64,000 nucleotides of DNA from Sinosporangium siamense (GCF_016863435.1 NZ_BOOW01000036.1:1-64000), one strand, 5' to 3'. Numbered from the stretch's first letter, positions 48,777 to 58,102 are shown. Notes: generated from the letters alone by a model not told the origin. Numbers and translations: made by a program.

Positions 48777-50411
48777 GTGAAATTCGTATCCGCATTTGTC
48801 GCAGCCTCTGTGAGTTTGTCCACGGGTCTATCGTTCTTGGCGTCACCCGCAGCGGCCTCGCCCGTCCCCGACCCGCAATCGCCGCGTTTGACCGCCCCCG
48901 CGGTTCCCTTCCCGCTCCCTCCCGGAAGCACCGGCTCCGCGCGAGCCGACGCCTCTAAGACCGCCACACCGAAGACCGCCGGTGCACCCGAGTGGTGCCC
49001 CCCGGTGCCGGGCCGCCGCGTCGAGTGCGGCACCCTCACCCGCCCCCTCGTGACGGGCAAATCCGCCCTCGGCACCATCGACATCGCTTATGCCCTGGTG
49101 CGGCGTACGGACGAGACCCGCCCGGCCAGGAACACCGTCATGGTGAACCCCGGCGGCCCGGGCGCCCCCGCGATCGTCGACGCGAGCTGGTATTCCTCCG
49201 CCACCGCCTCCCTCCAGGCCGACCACGACCTGCTGCTGATCGACCCGCGCGGCACCGGCGTGTCCACCCCGGTCTCCTGCGGCCTCGACGCCGCCGAGGC
49301 CTTCATGATCTCCCGAGCCGAACTGCGACGCGGCAGCGCCGACTGCGCCAAGGCGCTCGGCCCGCGTGCCGAGGGTTACACCTCCGCCGCGACCGCCGAC
49401 GACTTCAACGCCGTACGGCAGAAGCTCGGCATCGCCAAGGTCGTGCTCTACGGCCACTCCTACGGCACCTACCTGCTGCCGATCTACGCCGAACGCCACC
49501 CGCAGACGGTGCAGTCGATGGTCCTGTCAGGCGCCTACCCGATCCACTTCGACCCCCTCGGCCGCCCCAGCGCCGAGGCGCTCAGGAAGACCTTCCGCCG
49601 CATCTGCGAGCGAAGCCGCGCCTGCGATGGGAACGCCGTTCTGCGCGACCTGAGCCGGGTCACGGCTCGTCTCCGCGTGAAGCCGCTCGACATCGCGGTC
49701 ACCGCCGGCGGCCGGCCTCGAACGGTCGTCTTCACCGAGGACAAGCTGGCCAACCTGCTGACCTACTCCGCCAGCAGCAGTGTGGGCAGCGCGCCTCAAG
49801 ACCCCTCCATGATCGGCTCGATGCCCGCGCTGATCCACAAGGCCGCGCGGGGCGACATGGGCGCACTGCGCGACTATCTCGCGCCGATGTTCCAGGCGGC
49901 GGCCGACTCCGTCGGCATGGGCGACCTGGGGCAGGGCACCGCCGTGTTCTGCAACGACTATCCGCGTGTCTGGTCGGTGAACGCGCCGCTGCACGTGCGG
50001 TGGCGGCAGCACAACCGCCTGCTGGGGCAGGCCGGCAAGCGGGACTTCTGGCCGTTCAGCGTCAGAGGATATGCCGAGGGCCAGGCCGACAGCGCCGACC
50101 TCTGCATCGAGTGGCCGGCCAAGGGCACGGCCCGGCCGTATGTCTCGACCGGGAAGTTCCCCGATGTGCCGACGCTGGTGGTCTCCGGCGACCTGGACAG
50201 CAACACCGCCGCCGGCAACAGCCGCCTGGCCGCCGCGCAGTTCCCCCGCGCCGAGTTCCTGTCGGTGCCGAACACCGGCCACGTCGCCGAGGCCGACTCC
50301 ACCGGTTGCGCGCTCGGCCTCGTGACGGATTTCATCCGCGACGAGAAGCTGGGTGACACCTCCTGCCTCGGCGCGATCCCGTCCATCAAGGTCGAGCCCG
50401 TCGGGAGGTAA
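48777..50411 (+). CDS. Secreted TAP-family alpha/beta-hydrolase peptidase, tandem copy 1
   Basis: A 544-residue exported S33/TAP-type peptidase from GTG 48777. Signal peptide ends LASPAAASP; a Pro/Ala linker follows. Catalytic parts: VMVNPGGPGAP (oxyanion loop), LLIDPRGTGVSTPVSCG, nucleophile in LYGHSYGTYLLPIYAERHP near residue 223, acid in LVVSGDLDSNT, His in VPNTGHVAEADSTGC, and the end FIRDEKLGDTSCL. It is the intact member of a three-gene tandem family. 215 non-coding bases separate it from the divergent decarboxylase. Confidence 0.87.
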   Translation: MKFVSAFVAASVSLSTGLSFLASPAAASPVPDPQSPRLTAPAVPFPLPPGSTGSARADASKTATPKTAGAPEWCPPVPGRRVECGTLTRPLVTGKSALGTIDIAYALVRRTDETRPARNTVMVNPGGPGAPAIVDASWYSSATASLQADHDLLLIDPRGTGVSTPVSCGLDAAEAFMISRAELRRGSADCAKALGPRAEGYTSAATADDFNAVRQKLGIAKVVLYGHSYGTYLLPIYAERHPQTVQSMVLSGAYPIHFDPLGRPSAEALRKTFRRICERSRACDGNAVLRDLSRVTARLRVKPLDIAVTAGGRPRTVVFTEDKLANLLTYSASSSVGSAPQDPSMIGSMPALIHKAARGDMGALRDYLAPMFQAAADSVGMGDLGQGTAVFCNDYPRVWSVNAPLHVRWRQHNRLLGQAGKRDFWPFSVRGYAEGQADSADLCIEWPAKGTARPYVSTGKFPDVPTLVVSGDLDSNTAAGNSRLAAAQFPRAEFLSVPNTGHVAEADSTGCALGLVTDFIRDEKLGDTSCLGAIPSIKVEPVGR

Positions 50412-50430
50412 ACACGGGCACCGCGGGGCG

Positions 50431-51597
50431 GTGGCGCGCACCACCGCCCTGGAGCGGGCCTGGGGTCAGAGGTCTAGGGAACGCGTGCGTCGATTTTTCG
50501 CCACCAGGGCGGACTACCGCCGCGAAATCGCCGCCTGCGCCAGGGTTCTCGGCCCGCGCGCCGAGGGTTACACCTCCGCCGCGACCGCCGACGACTTCAA
50601 CGCCGTACGGCGGAAGCTCGGCATAGGCAAGGTCGTGCTCTATGGCCACTCCTACGGCACCTATCTCCTGCCGATGTACGCCCAGCGCCACCCGCACACC
50701 GTGCGGTCGATCGTGATCTCGGGCGCCTACCCGATCGACTTCGACCCGTTCGGCCGCCCCAGCGCCGAGGCGACCAGGAACACCTTCGACCGCATCTGCG
50801 AACGCAGCCGCGCCTGCGACGGCGACGCCGGCCTGCGGGACCTCGGGCGTGTCGCGGCACGCCTGCGCGCGCAGCCGCTCGTCCTCCCGATCACGGTCGC
50901 CGGCGAGGCCCGCACCGTCACCTTCACCGAGGACAAACTGGCCGCCCTGCTTACCTACACCGCCGCTGGAGGGGTGGGCACCGCACCCGGCCGGCCCTCC
51001 GTGATCGGCATGATGCCGGCTCTGCTCCACAAGGCTGCGCGGGGCGACACCGGGCCGCTGTCGGAGTTGCTCACTTCGGCGTTCCAGCAGGTGGCGGATG
51101 CCCCGATCGGCGACTTCGGCCTCTCAGCGAGCGTGGTCTGCAACGACTATCCCCGCACCTGGTCGACGGGCGCGCCGCTTGAGACCCGCTGGCGGCAGCA
51201 CAGCCGCGCGATGGCGCAGGCCGACCCGCGTGACTTCGCCCCCTTCAGCGCCAGGGGCTACAGCGAGGGGCAGCTGGACGGCGCGGAGGTGTGCATCGAG
51301 TGGCCGGCCAAGGGCACGGCTCGGCCGTACGTCTCGACTGAGAAGTTCCCCGATGTGCCGACGCTGGTGGTCTCCGGCGACCTCGACAGCAACACCGCCG
51401 CCGGCAACAGCCGGCTGGCCGCCCAGCAGTTCCCGAACGCCACGTTCCTGTCGGTGCCGAACACCGGTCACATCGCCGAGGCCGACTCCACGGGGTGTGC
51501 CCTCGGCCTGGTCCTCGGTTTCATCCGCGAAGAGAAACTCGGCAACACTTCGTGTCTCGCCGCGATTCCCCCGATCCGCGTCGAACCCCTCGGGTGA
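50431..51597 (+). pseudogene. TAP-family peptidase, tandem copy 2, 5'-truncated
   Basis: From a GTG at 50431 the frame gives about 388 residues, but resemblance to copies 1 and 3 begins only at RADYRREIAACARVLGPRAEGYTS, about 50509. Everything before that in a normal member is missing: signal peptide, CxxxxVPLD-like strands and the NPGGPG oxyanion loop. The rest is intact, with LYGHSYGTYLLPMYAQRHP, VVSGDLDSNTAAG and NTGHIAEADSTGC. Long blocks are nearly identical in DNA to copy 1. Without oxyanion loop or signal it should be inactive; it is a product of tandem duplication and deletion. Confidence 0.75.
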
Positions 51598-51660
51598 TAA
51601 GACCATCATCAGAGAGCCTTAAATAAATCTTTTGTCGGTAGCGACCGGAATCGTTTCTCC

Positions 51661-53220
51661 TTGACACTGGCCGCCGTGACTCTCTTATCAGCGCTCCTGG
51701 CTGTGTCAACTGGATTGTCCACAGGTCTGGCGTCACCCCCCGCCCCGCTCCACACACCCGCAACCCCCGCGACCACCTCCACCCCGGCCCCCGGGGCGCC
51801 CGCCTGGTGCCCCACCGTGGAGGGGCAGCGGGTCGAGTGTGGAACCCTCATCCGCCCCCTTGTCGCCGGCAAACCGGACCTCGGCACCATCGACATCGGT
51901 TATGCCCTGGTCAGACGGAAGAACGAGGACCGGCCCGCCGTGAACACCATCCTGGTCAACCCCGGCGGGCCGGGTGGGGCGGCGGTGGGGCTGGCGGGGG
52001 TTTACACCTACATGCTCTCCGCACTCACCGAAGATCATGACATCTTGCTGGTCGACCCCCGCGGCGTCGGCGCCTCCACACCGCTGAACTGCGGGCTCGG
52101 CGTCGCGGAGATGCAGCTCGGCACCCGCGCCGACCTGCGGCGCAATATCGCGGCCTGCGGCGCGGTCCTCGGGCAGAAGGCCGAGGGATATACATCGGCG
52201 GCGACGGCCGACGACTTCAACGCCGTACGGCGGAAGCTCGGCATCGGCGAGGTCGTGCTGGTGGGCCACTCCTACGGCACCTACCTGCTGCCCGTCTACG
52301 CCGAACGCCACCCCGAGACGGTGCGGAGCATGGTGCTCTCGGGCGCCTATCCGATCGCCTTCGACTCCTTCGGCCGCCCCAGCGCCGCGTCGGTGCGCTC
52401 CGCGGTGCGCAAGGTGTGCCTGCGTAGCGGCGCCTGCGACGGCGACACGATCCTGCGGGACCTGCGCCGCGTCGCCGCCAAGCTGCGCGCCAAGCCGATC
52501 GACCTGAAGGTCGCGGTCCGCGGGGCCACCCGCACGGTGCAGCTCACCGAGAGCCGGCTCGTCACCCTCCTCTACTCCAACGCCAGCAGCGGCGTGGGCG
52601 CCGTCGCAGGCGAGGCGCCGCTCATCGGCCGCCTGCCCGCCGCCATCCACCGGGCCGCCCGCGGCGACACCGTCGCCCTCGTCGCCGAGGCCGCCGGATC
52701 GATCGAACGCGGCGCCGCCGACGCCGAGGGCGTGGACTTCGCGCTCGGCGTGTCGGTGATGTGCAACGACTATCCGCGCCGCTGGTCGGTGGACGCGCCG
52801 CTGCAAGAACGGTGGCGCCAGTTCAAGAGTGCCCTGTCGCGGGCCGATCCCGCGGCGTTCGCGCCGTTCAGCCGGGAAGGGTTCGTGTACGGCCAGCTCG
52901 ACGGGGCCGAGGTCTGCATCGAGTGGCCCAAGGCCGGCTCGGCTGCGCCGTACGAGTCGTCGGGGCGTTTTCCCGACGTGCCCACCCTTGTGCTCTCCGG
53001 CGACCTCGACAGCATCACCACGGTCGGCAACAGCCGGCTGGCTGCCGCGCAGTTCCCCGGCGCCGAGTTCGTGACCGTGCCGAATGCCGGGCACGTCCCC
53101 GACCAGGAGGCCAGCGGATGTGCGAGCGGCATCGTGGCCGGGTTCGTCCGTGAAGAACGGCTGGGCGACACCTCCTGCCTCGCCCATATCCCACCCGTCG
53201 CAGTCACCCCGGTCCGCTAG
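51661..53220 (+). CDS. Secreted TAP-family peptidase, tandem copy 3
   Basis: About 519 residues from a TTG at 51661, or 514 from the GTG at 51676. The latter is attractive because the same 12 bases ACACTGGCCGCC precede a start codon at 54023. Signal LLSALLAVSTGLSTGLAS, then a Pro/Thr linker. Oxyanion loop ILVNPGGPGGAAVG; nucleophile LVGHSYGTYLLPVYAERHP; acid in LVLSGDLDSIT; His in VPNAGHVPDQEASGC. Intact and complete. The region before it, 51598-51660, is unusually AT-rich for this genome (TTAAATAAATCTTTTG). Confidence 0.86.
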   Translation: MTLAAVTLLSALLAVSTGLSTGLASPPAPLHTPATPATTSTPAPGAPAWCPTVEGQRVECGTLIRPLVAGKPDLGTIDIGYALVRRKNEDRPAVNTILVNPGGPGGAAVGLAGVYTYMLSALTEDHDILLVDPRGVGASTPLNCGLGVAEMQLGTRADLRRNIAACGAVLGQKAEGYTSAATADDFNAVRRKLGIGEVVLVGHSYGTYLLPVYAERHPETVRSMVLSGAYPIAFDSFGRPSAASVRSAVRKVCLRSGACDGDTILRDLRRVAAKLRAKPIDLKVAVRGATRTVQLTESRLVTLLYSNASSGVGAVAGEAPLIGRLPAAIHRAARGDTVALVAEAAGSIERGAADAEGVDFALGVSVMCNDYPRRWSVDAPLQERWRQFKSALSRADPAAFAPFSREGFVYGQLDGAEVCIEWPKAGSAAPYESSGRFPDVPTLVLSGDLDSITTVGNSRLAAAQFPGAEFVTVPNAGHVPDQEASGCASGIVAGFVREERLGDTSCLAHIPPVAVTPVR

Positions 53221-53225
53221 AACCC

Positions 53226-53259
53226 GGCCGCCGGGCAGCCCTGGGCGGGCCCGGCGGCC
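53226..53259. terminator. Bidirectional hairpin between convergent genes
   Basis: GGCCGCCGGG and CCCGGCGGCC form a perfect 10-bp stem with a 14-base loop, 6 bases after the peptidase stop and 17 bases beyond the convergent lipoprotein stop. Confidence 0.75.
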
Positions 53260-53275
53260 GGAGACCGGGACGGGG

Positions 53276-53845
53276 TCAGTCCAGGATCTTCTTGCCGTCG
53301 GTGCCGACCACGTGCCACTGGGCGCCGAACGCGGTGAGGTCCTGGCCCTTGGTCTCGCCCGGCGCCGAGTCGCGGGCGTTGAGGTAAAGCGGGTGGCCGT
53401 TGTAGGTGACCTGCTTCTTGCCGTTCTTGCGTTCGATCACGCCGAGCATGTTGGGGTTCACCGCCCCGCTCGCCTCGGGCTTGCCTGTGGTGAGGAAGGG
53501 AGGCCAGTCCTTGGCGCATGCCTTCGCGCAGGTGGGAGCACCGGCGTTGTCGCGTTCGAAGGCGTAGAGGGTGTGGCCGCGGGGCCCGGTAAGGATGGTG
53601 CCGAATCGTGTGGTCTCCACCCCGACGGCGTTCAAGGCCGCGGCGGCCGGAGTGGCCGAGGGAGTCGGCGTGTCCGGGGCCGGTGCGGCCGACCGTGTGC
53701 TGATGGGCATGACCGCGTCGCGGCTGGGCGCCGACGTCGACATGCCGGTGGCCTGCGTGGAGTTCGATCCGCAGGCGGTGAGTGTCAGGCCGAGACCGAG
53801 CAGCGCGGCTGTGGCGGCCGGTCCGACAGGCCAGGTTCTTCGCAT
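53276..53845 (-). CDS. Lipoprotein with secreted-repeat (PF03640-like) domain
   Basis: A 189-residue lipoprotein with lipobox LTLTACGS near residue 24 and a Pro/Ala/Thr-rich linker to about residue 70. Two copies of the beta-repeat family known as lipoprotein repeat (COG4315) follow: RFGTILTGPRGHTLYAFERD with CAKACAKDWPPF, and VTYNGHPLYLNARDSAPGETKGQDL with FGAQWHVV. The two Cys of CAKAC are typical. The family is common in actinobacterial envelopes, with no proven function. It is divergent from the acylase gene, with a palindrome between them. Confidence 0.88.
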   Translation of the reverse strand: MRRTWPVGPAATAALLGLGLTLTACGSNSTQATGMSTSAPSRDAVMPISTRSAAPAPDTPTPSATPAAAALNAVGVETTRFGTILTGPRGHTLYAFERDNAGAPTCAKACAKDWPPFLTTGKPEASGAVNPNMLGVIERKNGKKQVTYNGHPLYLNARDSAPGETKGQDLTAFGAQWHVVGTDGKKILD

Positions 53846-53954
53846 GGCCCCCTCCTCTTCAGGTGGCCCGCCCCCGGCGGGCAGACCTTGATCGAAGGGG
53901 GATCGGGATCATTGTTCCCCTCTACCGAGCTTTAACCACATCCCAGGTAAGGAC

Positions 53955-53971
53955 TTCCGTACGGTACGGAA
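53955..53971. promoter_or_regulatory. 17-bp palindrome upstream of acylase gene
   Basis: TTCCGTAC, one base, GTACGGAA: an 8-bp perfect inverted repeat. It sits 110 bases before the lipoprotein start on one side and 50 bases before the leader ORF on the other. A dimeric regulator site is likely; no regulator gene is adjacent. Confidence 0.5.
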
Positions 53972-54022
53972 TGGCAGTTCGGCGGACGCCGTCAGAGATT
54001 TCCCATCTGCACACTGGCCGCC

Positions 54023-54121
54023 ATGATGAAGATCTCCCCAGCTCTCGCCCCGGCGATCGGCCTGTCCTTGCTCGCCCCGCTGCCCGGTGCCGCGTCGGCG
54101 TCGGCCGACAGAGGGAAGTAG
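54023..54121 (+). CDS. Short signal-peptide-like leader ORF (32 aa)
   Basis: MMKISPALAPAIGLSLLAPL followed by PGAASASADRGK, then TAG. It reads as a complete Sec signal peptide with an ASA cleavage site and nothing after it. The TAG ends 2 bases before the acylase ATG, and the GAGGGAAG ribosome site of that gene lies inside the ORF's last codons, so it may couple translation. Alternatively it is the relic of a lost secreted protein. The 12 bases before its ATG also precede the GTG at 51676 of the TAP gene. Confidence 0.35.
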   Translation: MMKISPALAPAIGLSLLAPLPGAASASADRGK

Positions 54122-54123
54122 GC

Positions 54124-56679
54124 ATGTTCTTCGGACGGCTCTCGCCGCTGCCGCGCTGGTCCTTGCGTGTGCTGACCGTGTTTCTTGTCCTCGCGGTGCT
54201 CGCGGCCCTGGTGGTCGTGTGGGTGGTGCGCAGGCCGTTCCCGCAGGTGAGTGGGGAGTTGAAGGTGCCGGGGCTGGCCGCGAAGGTCACCGTACAGCGT
54301 GACAAGCACGGCATTCCGCACATCTATGCCGACTCCTCGGCCGACCTGTTCTTCGCGCAGGGGTATGTGCACGCGCAGGACCGGTTCTTCCAGATGGACA
54401 TGCGGCGCAAGATGACCGCCGGGCGGCTGTCGGAGCTGCTCGGGGCCGGGCTGGTCGAGACCGACAAGACGATCCGCACGATGGGCTGGCGCAGAACCGC
54501 CGAGAAGGAGCTGGCGCTGCTCAAACCGGAGAGCCGCGCCTATCTCGACGCCTACGCCAGGGGTGTCAACGCCTGGATGAAGGACCACACGGGTGGCGCC
54601 GCGGCGTTGGAGTATCAGGTGCTCGGCTTCATCAACAGCTCCTACCAGCCCGAACCCTGGAGCCCGGCGGACTCGGTGACCTGGCTCAAGGCCATGGCCT
54701 GGAACCTCACGTCGAACGCCCCCTACGAGGTGGAACGCACGCTCCTGTCGGAGAAGGTGCCGTTGGAGAAGGTCAAGGAGCTCTATCCGCCTTACCCGTA
54801 CGACCGGAACAAACCGCTGGTTGACGGCGGCACCGTGAAGAACGGGGTGTTCGACGCCGAAGCGGTCGCGAAGCCGCAGCGGGACACCAAGCAGCCCGTT
54901 ACCGGGGGCGAGGCGGGCGCCGGGGCGCTGCGCAGGGCCGCCGAGGCCATGGACGCCGTGTCCAAGCTGGCCGGTCGGCGAGGGATCGGGTCCAACGCGT
55001 GGGTGGTGCACGGCAGCCTGACCGCGAGCGGGAAACCGTTGCTCGCCAACGACCCCCACCTCGGCGGGGAGTTGCCCTCGGTCTGGTATCAGGCCGGATT
55101 GCACTGCCGTACCACGAGTGCTTCATGCCCGTTCGACACGACCGGGTTTACCTTCTCCGGCATGCCCGGCATGATCATCGGCAAGAACCAGCGCATCGCC
55201 TGGGGCTTCACCAATATGATGCCGGACATCGCCGATGTGTTCCTGGAGCGTGTGCGCCCCGACAACACCTACGAACGTGCCGGCAAGTGGCTCCCCCTGG
55301 AGACCCGCGTCGAGGAGATCAAGGTCGCCGGGGCGGCGCCGGTCAAGCTGACCGTGCGGTCGACCCCCAACGGCCCGCTGGTCTCCGAGGCACTGGCCCC
55401 CTTCGGGAAGATGGTGCCGCAGGCCGCGAAGAACCTCGATCCCGGCGGCGGCCACACCTACGCGGCGGCGCTGCGGTGGACCGCGTCCGAGCCCGGCACC
55501 TCCACCGACGCCGTCTTCGCGCTGCCCGCGGCGCAGAACTGGGAGCAGTTCCGGGCCGCCGCCAGGCTCTTCGAAGTGCCGTCGCAGAACTTGCTCTACG
55601 CCGACGTCGACGGCAACATCGGCTATCAGGCGCCGGGCAGAATCCCGATCAGGAGCAAGGGCGACGGCTCCATGCCCGTGCCCGGCTGGACCGGCGAATA
55701 CACCTGGAAGGGCTACATCCCCTTCGAGGAGCTGCCGACGGTGCTCAACCCAAAGAAGGGCTATCTTTCCAGCGCCAACCACCCCGTGATCGGGCCGCAG
55801 TATCCCCACCTGCTCGGCGTCGACATCGCCTACGGCAACCGCGCCCAACGCATCTCCGACCGCATCGAGGCCGCCACCAAGTACGGCAAAGCCGACCTCG
55901 CTACCATGAGCTCGATCCTGGCCGACACCCACAACGCGCTCGCCCCCGCACTCGTGCCGCACCTGCTGCGGCTCCCCGCGGGCGGTGTGGCGCGCGAGGC
56001 CCGTGACCTGCTCAAGAACTGGGATCACAGCGACACCCGCGACTCGGCGGCGGGCGCGTATTTCAACGTCACCTGGCGGCACCTGGTGAACCGCGTCTTC
56101 GCCGACGAACTCGGGAGGAAGGTGGGCGGCGGCGACCAGTATTACGAGGTGGTGCGCGGCCTGCTGGACAAGCCGTCCTCACCCTGGTGGGACGACGTCA
56201 CGACCCGTGGCGTGGTGGAGGACCGCGACACGGTGCTCAAGGCCGCGGCGGCCGGCGCCGTACACGAACTGACCGGCAGGCTCGGCGACGACCCGGCCGC
56301 GTGGAAGTGGGGCGACCTCGCCCAGGTGGAGCTGAGGCACAACCCCTTCGGGCAGTCGGGGATCGCCTCTCTGGAATGGCTGTTCAACCAGGGCACACTG
56401 CCGATCGGCGGCAGCCAGGACTCCGTCAACGTCATGTTCTGGGACACCACGACCGACACCTATCGGGTCGATGCCCTCGCCACCATGCGGATGATCGTCG
56501 ACCTGGGCGACCCGGACGCCTCCCGGTGGATCAACCTCACCGGCAACTCCGGGCACGCCACCCACCCCAACTATTGGGATCAGGCCCCGCTCTGGGCGAC
56601 CGACCAGACCATTCCCATGCGGTCGTCGCCGGAGGCGGTGCGCAAGGACACCGCCGACACCCTGGTGCTCACGCCTTAG
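54124..56679 (+). CDS. Penicillin-acylase-family (S45) N-terminal nucleophile hydrolase
   Basis: An 851-residue precursor that should self-cleave into two chains and hydrolyse amide bonds of N-acyl compounds (penicillins, acyl-homoserine lactones or lipopeptides in relatives). A membrane anchor spans residues about 14-37. The alpha-chain has IPHIYADSSADLFFAQGYVHAQDRFFQMDMRRK. The new N-terminal Ser of the beta-chain is in RRGIGSNAWVVHGSLTASGK near residue 288, followed by LANDPHLG. Near the C terminus are NSGHATHPNYWDQ and LWATDQTIPM. The ATG at 54124 follows GAGGGAAG. Length is normal for the family. Confidence 0.88.
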   Translation: MFFGRLSPLPRWSLRVLTVFLVLAVLAALVVVWVVRRPFPQVSGELKVPGLAAKVTVQRDKHGIPHIYADSSADLFFAQGYVHAQDRFFQMDMRRKMTAGRLSELLGAGLVETDKTIRTMGWRRTAEKELALLKPESRAYLDAYARGVNAWMKDHTGGAAALEYQVLGFINSSYQPEPWSPADSVTWLKAMAWNLTSNAPYEVERTLLSEKVPLEKVKELYPPYPYDRNKPLVDGGTVKNGVFDAEAVAKPQRDTKQPVTGGEAGAGALRRAAEAMDAVSKLAGRRGIGSNAWVVHGSLTASGKPLLANDPHLGGELPSVWYQAGLHCRTTSASCPFDTTGFTFSGMPGMIIGKNQRIAWGFTNMMPDIADVFLERVRPDNTYERAGKWLPLETRVEEIKVAGAAPVKLTVRSTPNGPLVSEALAPFGKMVPQAAKNLDPGGGHTYAAALRWTASEPGTSTDAVFALPAAQNWEQFRAAARLFEVPSQNLLYADVDGNIGYQAPGRIPIRSKGDGSMPVPGWTGEYTWKGYIPFEELPTVLNPKKGYLSSANHPVIGPQYPHLLGVDIAYGNRAQRISDRIEAATKYGKADLATMSSILADTHNALAPALVPHLLRLPAGGVAREARDLLKNWDHSDTRDSAAGAYFNVTWRHLVNRVFADELGRKVGGGDQYYEVVRGLLDKPSSPWWDDVTTRGVVEDRDTVLKAAAAGAVHELTGRLGDDPAAWKWGDLAQVELRHNPFGQSGIASLEWLFNQGTLPIGGSQDSVNVMFWDTTTDTYRVDALATMRMIVDLGDPDASRWINLTGNSGHATHPNYWDQAPLWATDQTIPMRSSPEAVRKDTADTLVLTP

Positions 56680-56688
56680 CGTCGGGCC

Positions 56689-57138
56689 CTAGCGGCGGCT
56701 CCTGATGGTGAAGCCGACCTGCCCGGACGTGCACGCCGACCGCTCATCGCACACCTGGACGATCGAGAGGTAGTGGCCGGTCCTGGTGGGCACACCCGAC
56801 AACGACCCGTCCCTGGCGAGCCGGGCGCCGGGCGGCAGTCCGCTCTCCACCGCATAGGTCAGCCGGTGCCCCTCCGGGTCGACCGCCGTGACGGCGCCCC
56901 GCAACTCCCGCCCCTCGCGGCCCTTCACGGAGTGCGGCATGGGGCCCGACGGCGGCCGGTTGCCGGCGATCGGCGTGGGCTCCGGGACCGGGGACGTCGG
57001 GACCGGCGTGGGGACCGGCGGGGCGGGCGTGCCGCCGAAGAAGGAGACGGCGAACGCCGACAGCAGGATCACCCCGGTCACCGCGGACGCCGCCGCGACG
57101 GCCCGGGCGTGGGTCCAGTCTGTGCGGGGTGAGGTCAC
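56689..57138 (-). CDS. Membrane-anchored protein with putative Ig (He_PIG-like) domain
   Basis: A 149-residue protein from GTG 57138, with GGAGGGG ahead. One membrane helix (VAAASAVTGVILLSAFAVSFF) follows a short cytoplasmic N terminus, then a Pro/Thr/Val linker. The outer domain reads VDPEGHRLTYAVESGLPPGARLARDGSLSGVPTRTG, the classic putative-Ig/cadherin-like repeat, ending with two Cys (VCDERSACTSG). It probably binds or displays something at the cell surface. It converges with the acylase gene with 9 bases between. Confidence 0.75.
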   Translation of the reverse strand: MTSPRTDWTHARAVAAASAVTGVILLSAFAVSFFGGTPAPPVPTPVPTSPVPEPTPIAGNRPPSGPMPHSVKGREGRELRGAVTAVDPEGHRLTYAVESGLPPGARLARDGSLSGVPTRTGHYLSIVQVCDERSACTSGQVGFTIRSRR

Positions 57139-57185
57139 CGCCCCTCCTTATGCGGGATGACGACAGGGCGCGTGCGGAGGCGCGG

Positions 57186-57213
57186 CCTCCCGGCACCCCC
57201 TTGTGCCGGGAGG
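57186..57213 (-). terminator. Strong hairpin in 57139-57419 gap
   Basis: CCTCCCGGCAC and GTGCCGGGAGG form a perfect 11-bp stem with a 6-base loop. It lies 48 bases upstream of the Ig-like gene and 207 bases after the TetR stop, both on the minus strand. It may separate the two units or act in the leader of the Ig-like gene. The rest of this 281-base gap shows no convincing gene. Confidence 0.5.
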
Positions 57214-57419
57214 ACCACATCCACGTCCAGATCGATCATGTCCGCGCAAAGCTCAAGCCCGGGTGCCCCTGAGGCCAAATGTCGGCCAGGGTGTTGGCCG
57301 GCACGCGTTGGCAGGCGCGGCGCGGCATTGGCGGCCGTCCTCTCCTGGCCTCGGTTAGGCAGGCTCTCTCGCACAGGTCATGCCGGATCCCGGGAAGGCC
57401 TCGCCCCCTCCCCGGAAGG

Positions 57420-58061
57420 TCACGGCGCGACGGGGAGTGCGGCGAGCGTCGCGGCGGTGCCGGCGAAGAGCTCCACCGGAACGGGGTAGAGCCCCAGCGA
57501 GTTGTGCTGGGCCAGCCCCTGCATGGCGGCGATCACCACGGTGGCCGTCACAGTGGCGTGTTCTGAGGTCAAGGGGGTGCCGTCCGGGCGGGGACGCCCG
57601 GCGAGCGCGCCTGCCAGGGCGGACACCCGGGCCTCGGCACGCGGGGGGAACTCCTGTGCCGCCGCCTCGGAGCGGGCCGAGTGCAGAAGCAGTTCGAGTT
57701 CGAGCAGCAGGGCGGCGTTGGACATCTGTCTGCGGATCACGTCGCCGTAGCGCCGCCCGTAATCCGCGAGCGCGGTGGCGAGGTCGCGATCGTCGCCGTT
57801 CAGGCCATAAGGCGTCACCGCCATGTCGCACGCTTCCTGCTCCACGAGATCGGCCATCAGCGCGCTCAGCAACCCGTGTTTGCTCTTGAAGATCGAGTAG
57901 ATCGCGCCCTTGGTCAGGTCGGCCTGGGCGGCGATCTCCTCGAGCAGCGGCCCGCCCGCACCGTGCCGGACAAGGTGGTCCGCCGCGGCGTCGAGCAGGC
58001 GTCTGCGGTTGTGGGCCTTGGCCGTCGCCCGGCGGCCAGGCTGCTCACTTGTCGCTCCCAT
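57420..58061 (-). CDS. TetR-family transcriptional regulator
   Basis: A 213-residue regulator from ATG 58061 (MGATSEQPGRRATAKAHNRR). The helix-turn-helix is LLDAAADHLVRHGAGGPLLEEIAAQADLTKGAIYSIFKSK. The C-terminal ligand domain is helical, with MSNAALLLELELLLHSARSE. A longer frame to 58097 runs through the operator and is less likely. It is divergent from the M14 peptidase gene across a long palindrome and probably represses that gene and itself. Inducer unknown. Confidence 0.9.
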   Translation of the reverse strand: MGATSEQPGRRATAKAHNRRRLLDAAADHLVRHGAGGPLLEEIAAQADLTKGAIYSIFKSKHGLLSALMADLVEQEACDMAVTPYGLNGDDRDLATALADYGRRYGDVIRRQMSNAALLLELELLLHSARSEAAAQEFPPRAEARVSALAGALAGRPRPDGTPLTSEHATVTATVVIAAMQGLAQHNSLGLYPVPVELFAGTAATLAALPVAP

Positions 58062-58070
58062 AACACGACT

Positions 58071-58102
58071 GATACCTTGAGTATTGTAATACTTCAAGTA
58101 TC
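58071..58102. promoter_or_regulatory. TetR operator-like palindrome
   Basis: A 32-base imperfect palindrome beginning GATAC and ending GTATC (12 of 16 pairs), with the centre GTATT-GT-AATAC perfect. It lies 10 bases from the TetR start and 33 bases from the M14 peptidase start. Its AT-rich centre stands out from the surroundings. Confidence 0.75.
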
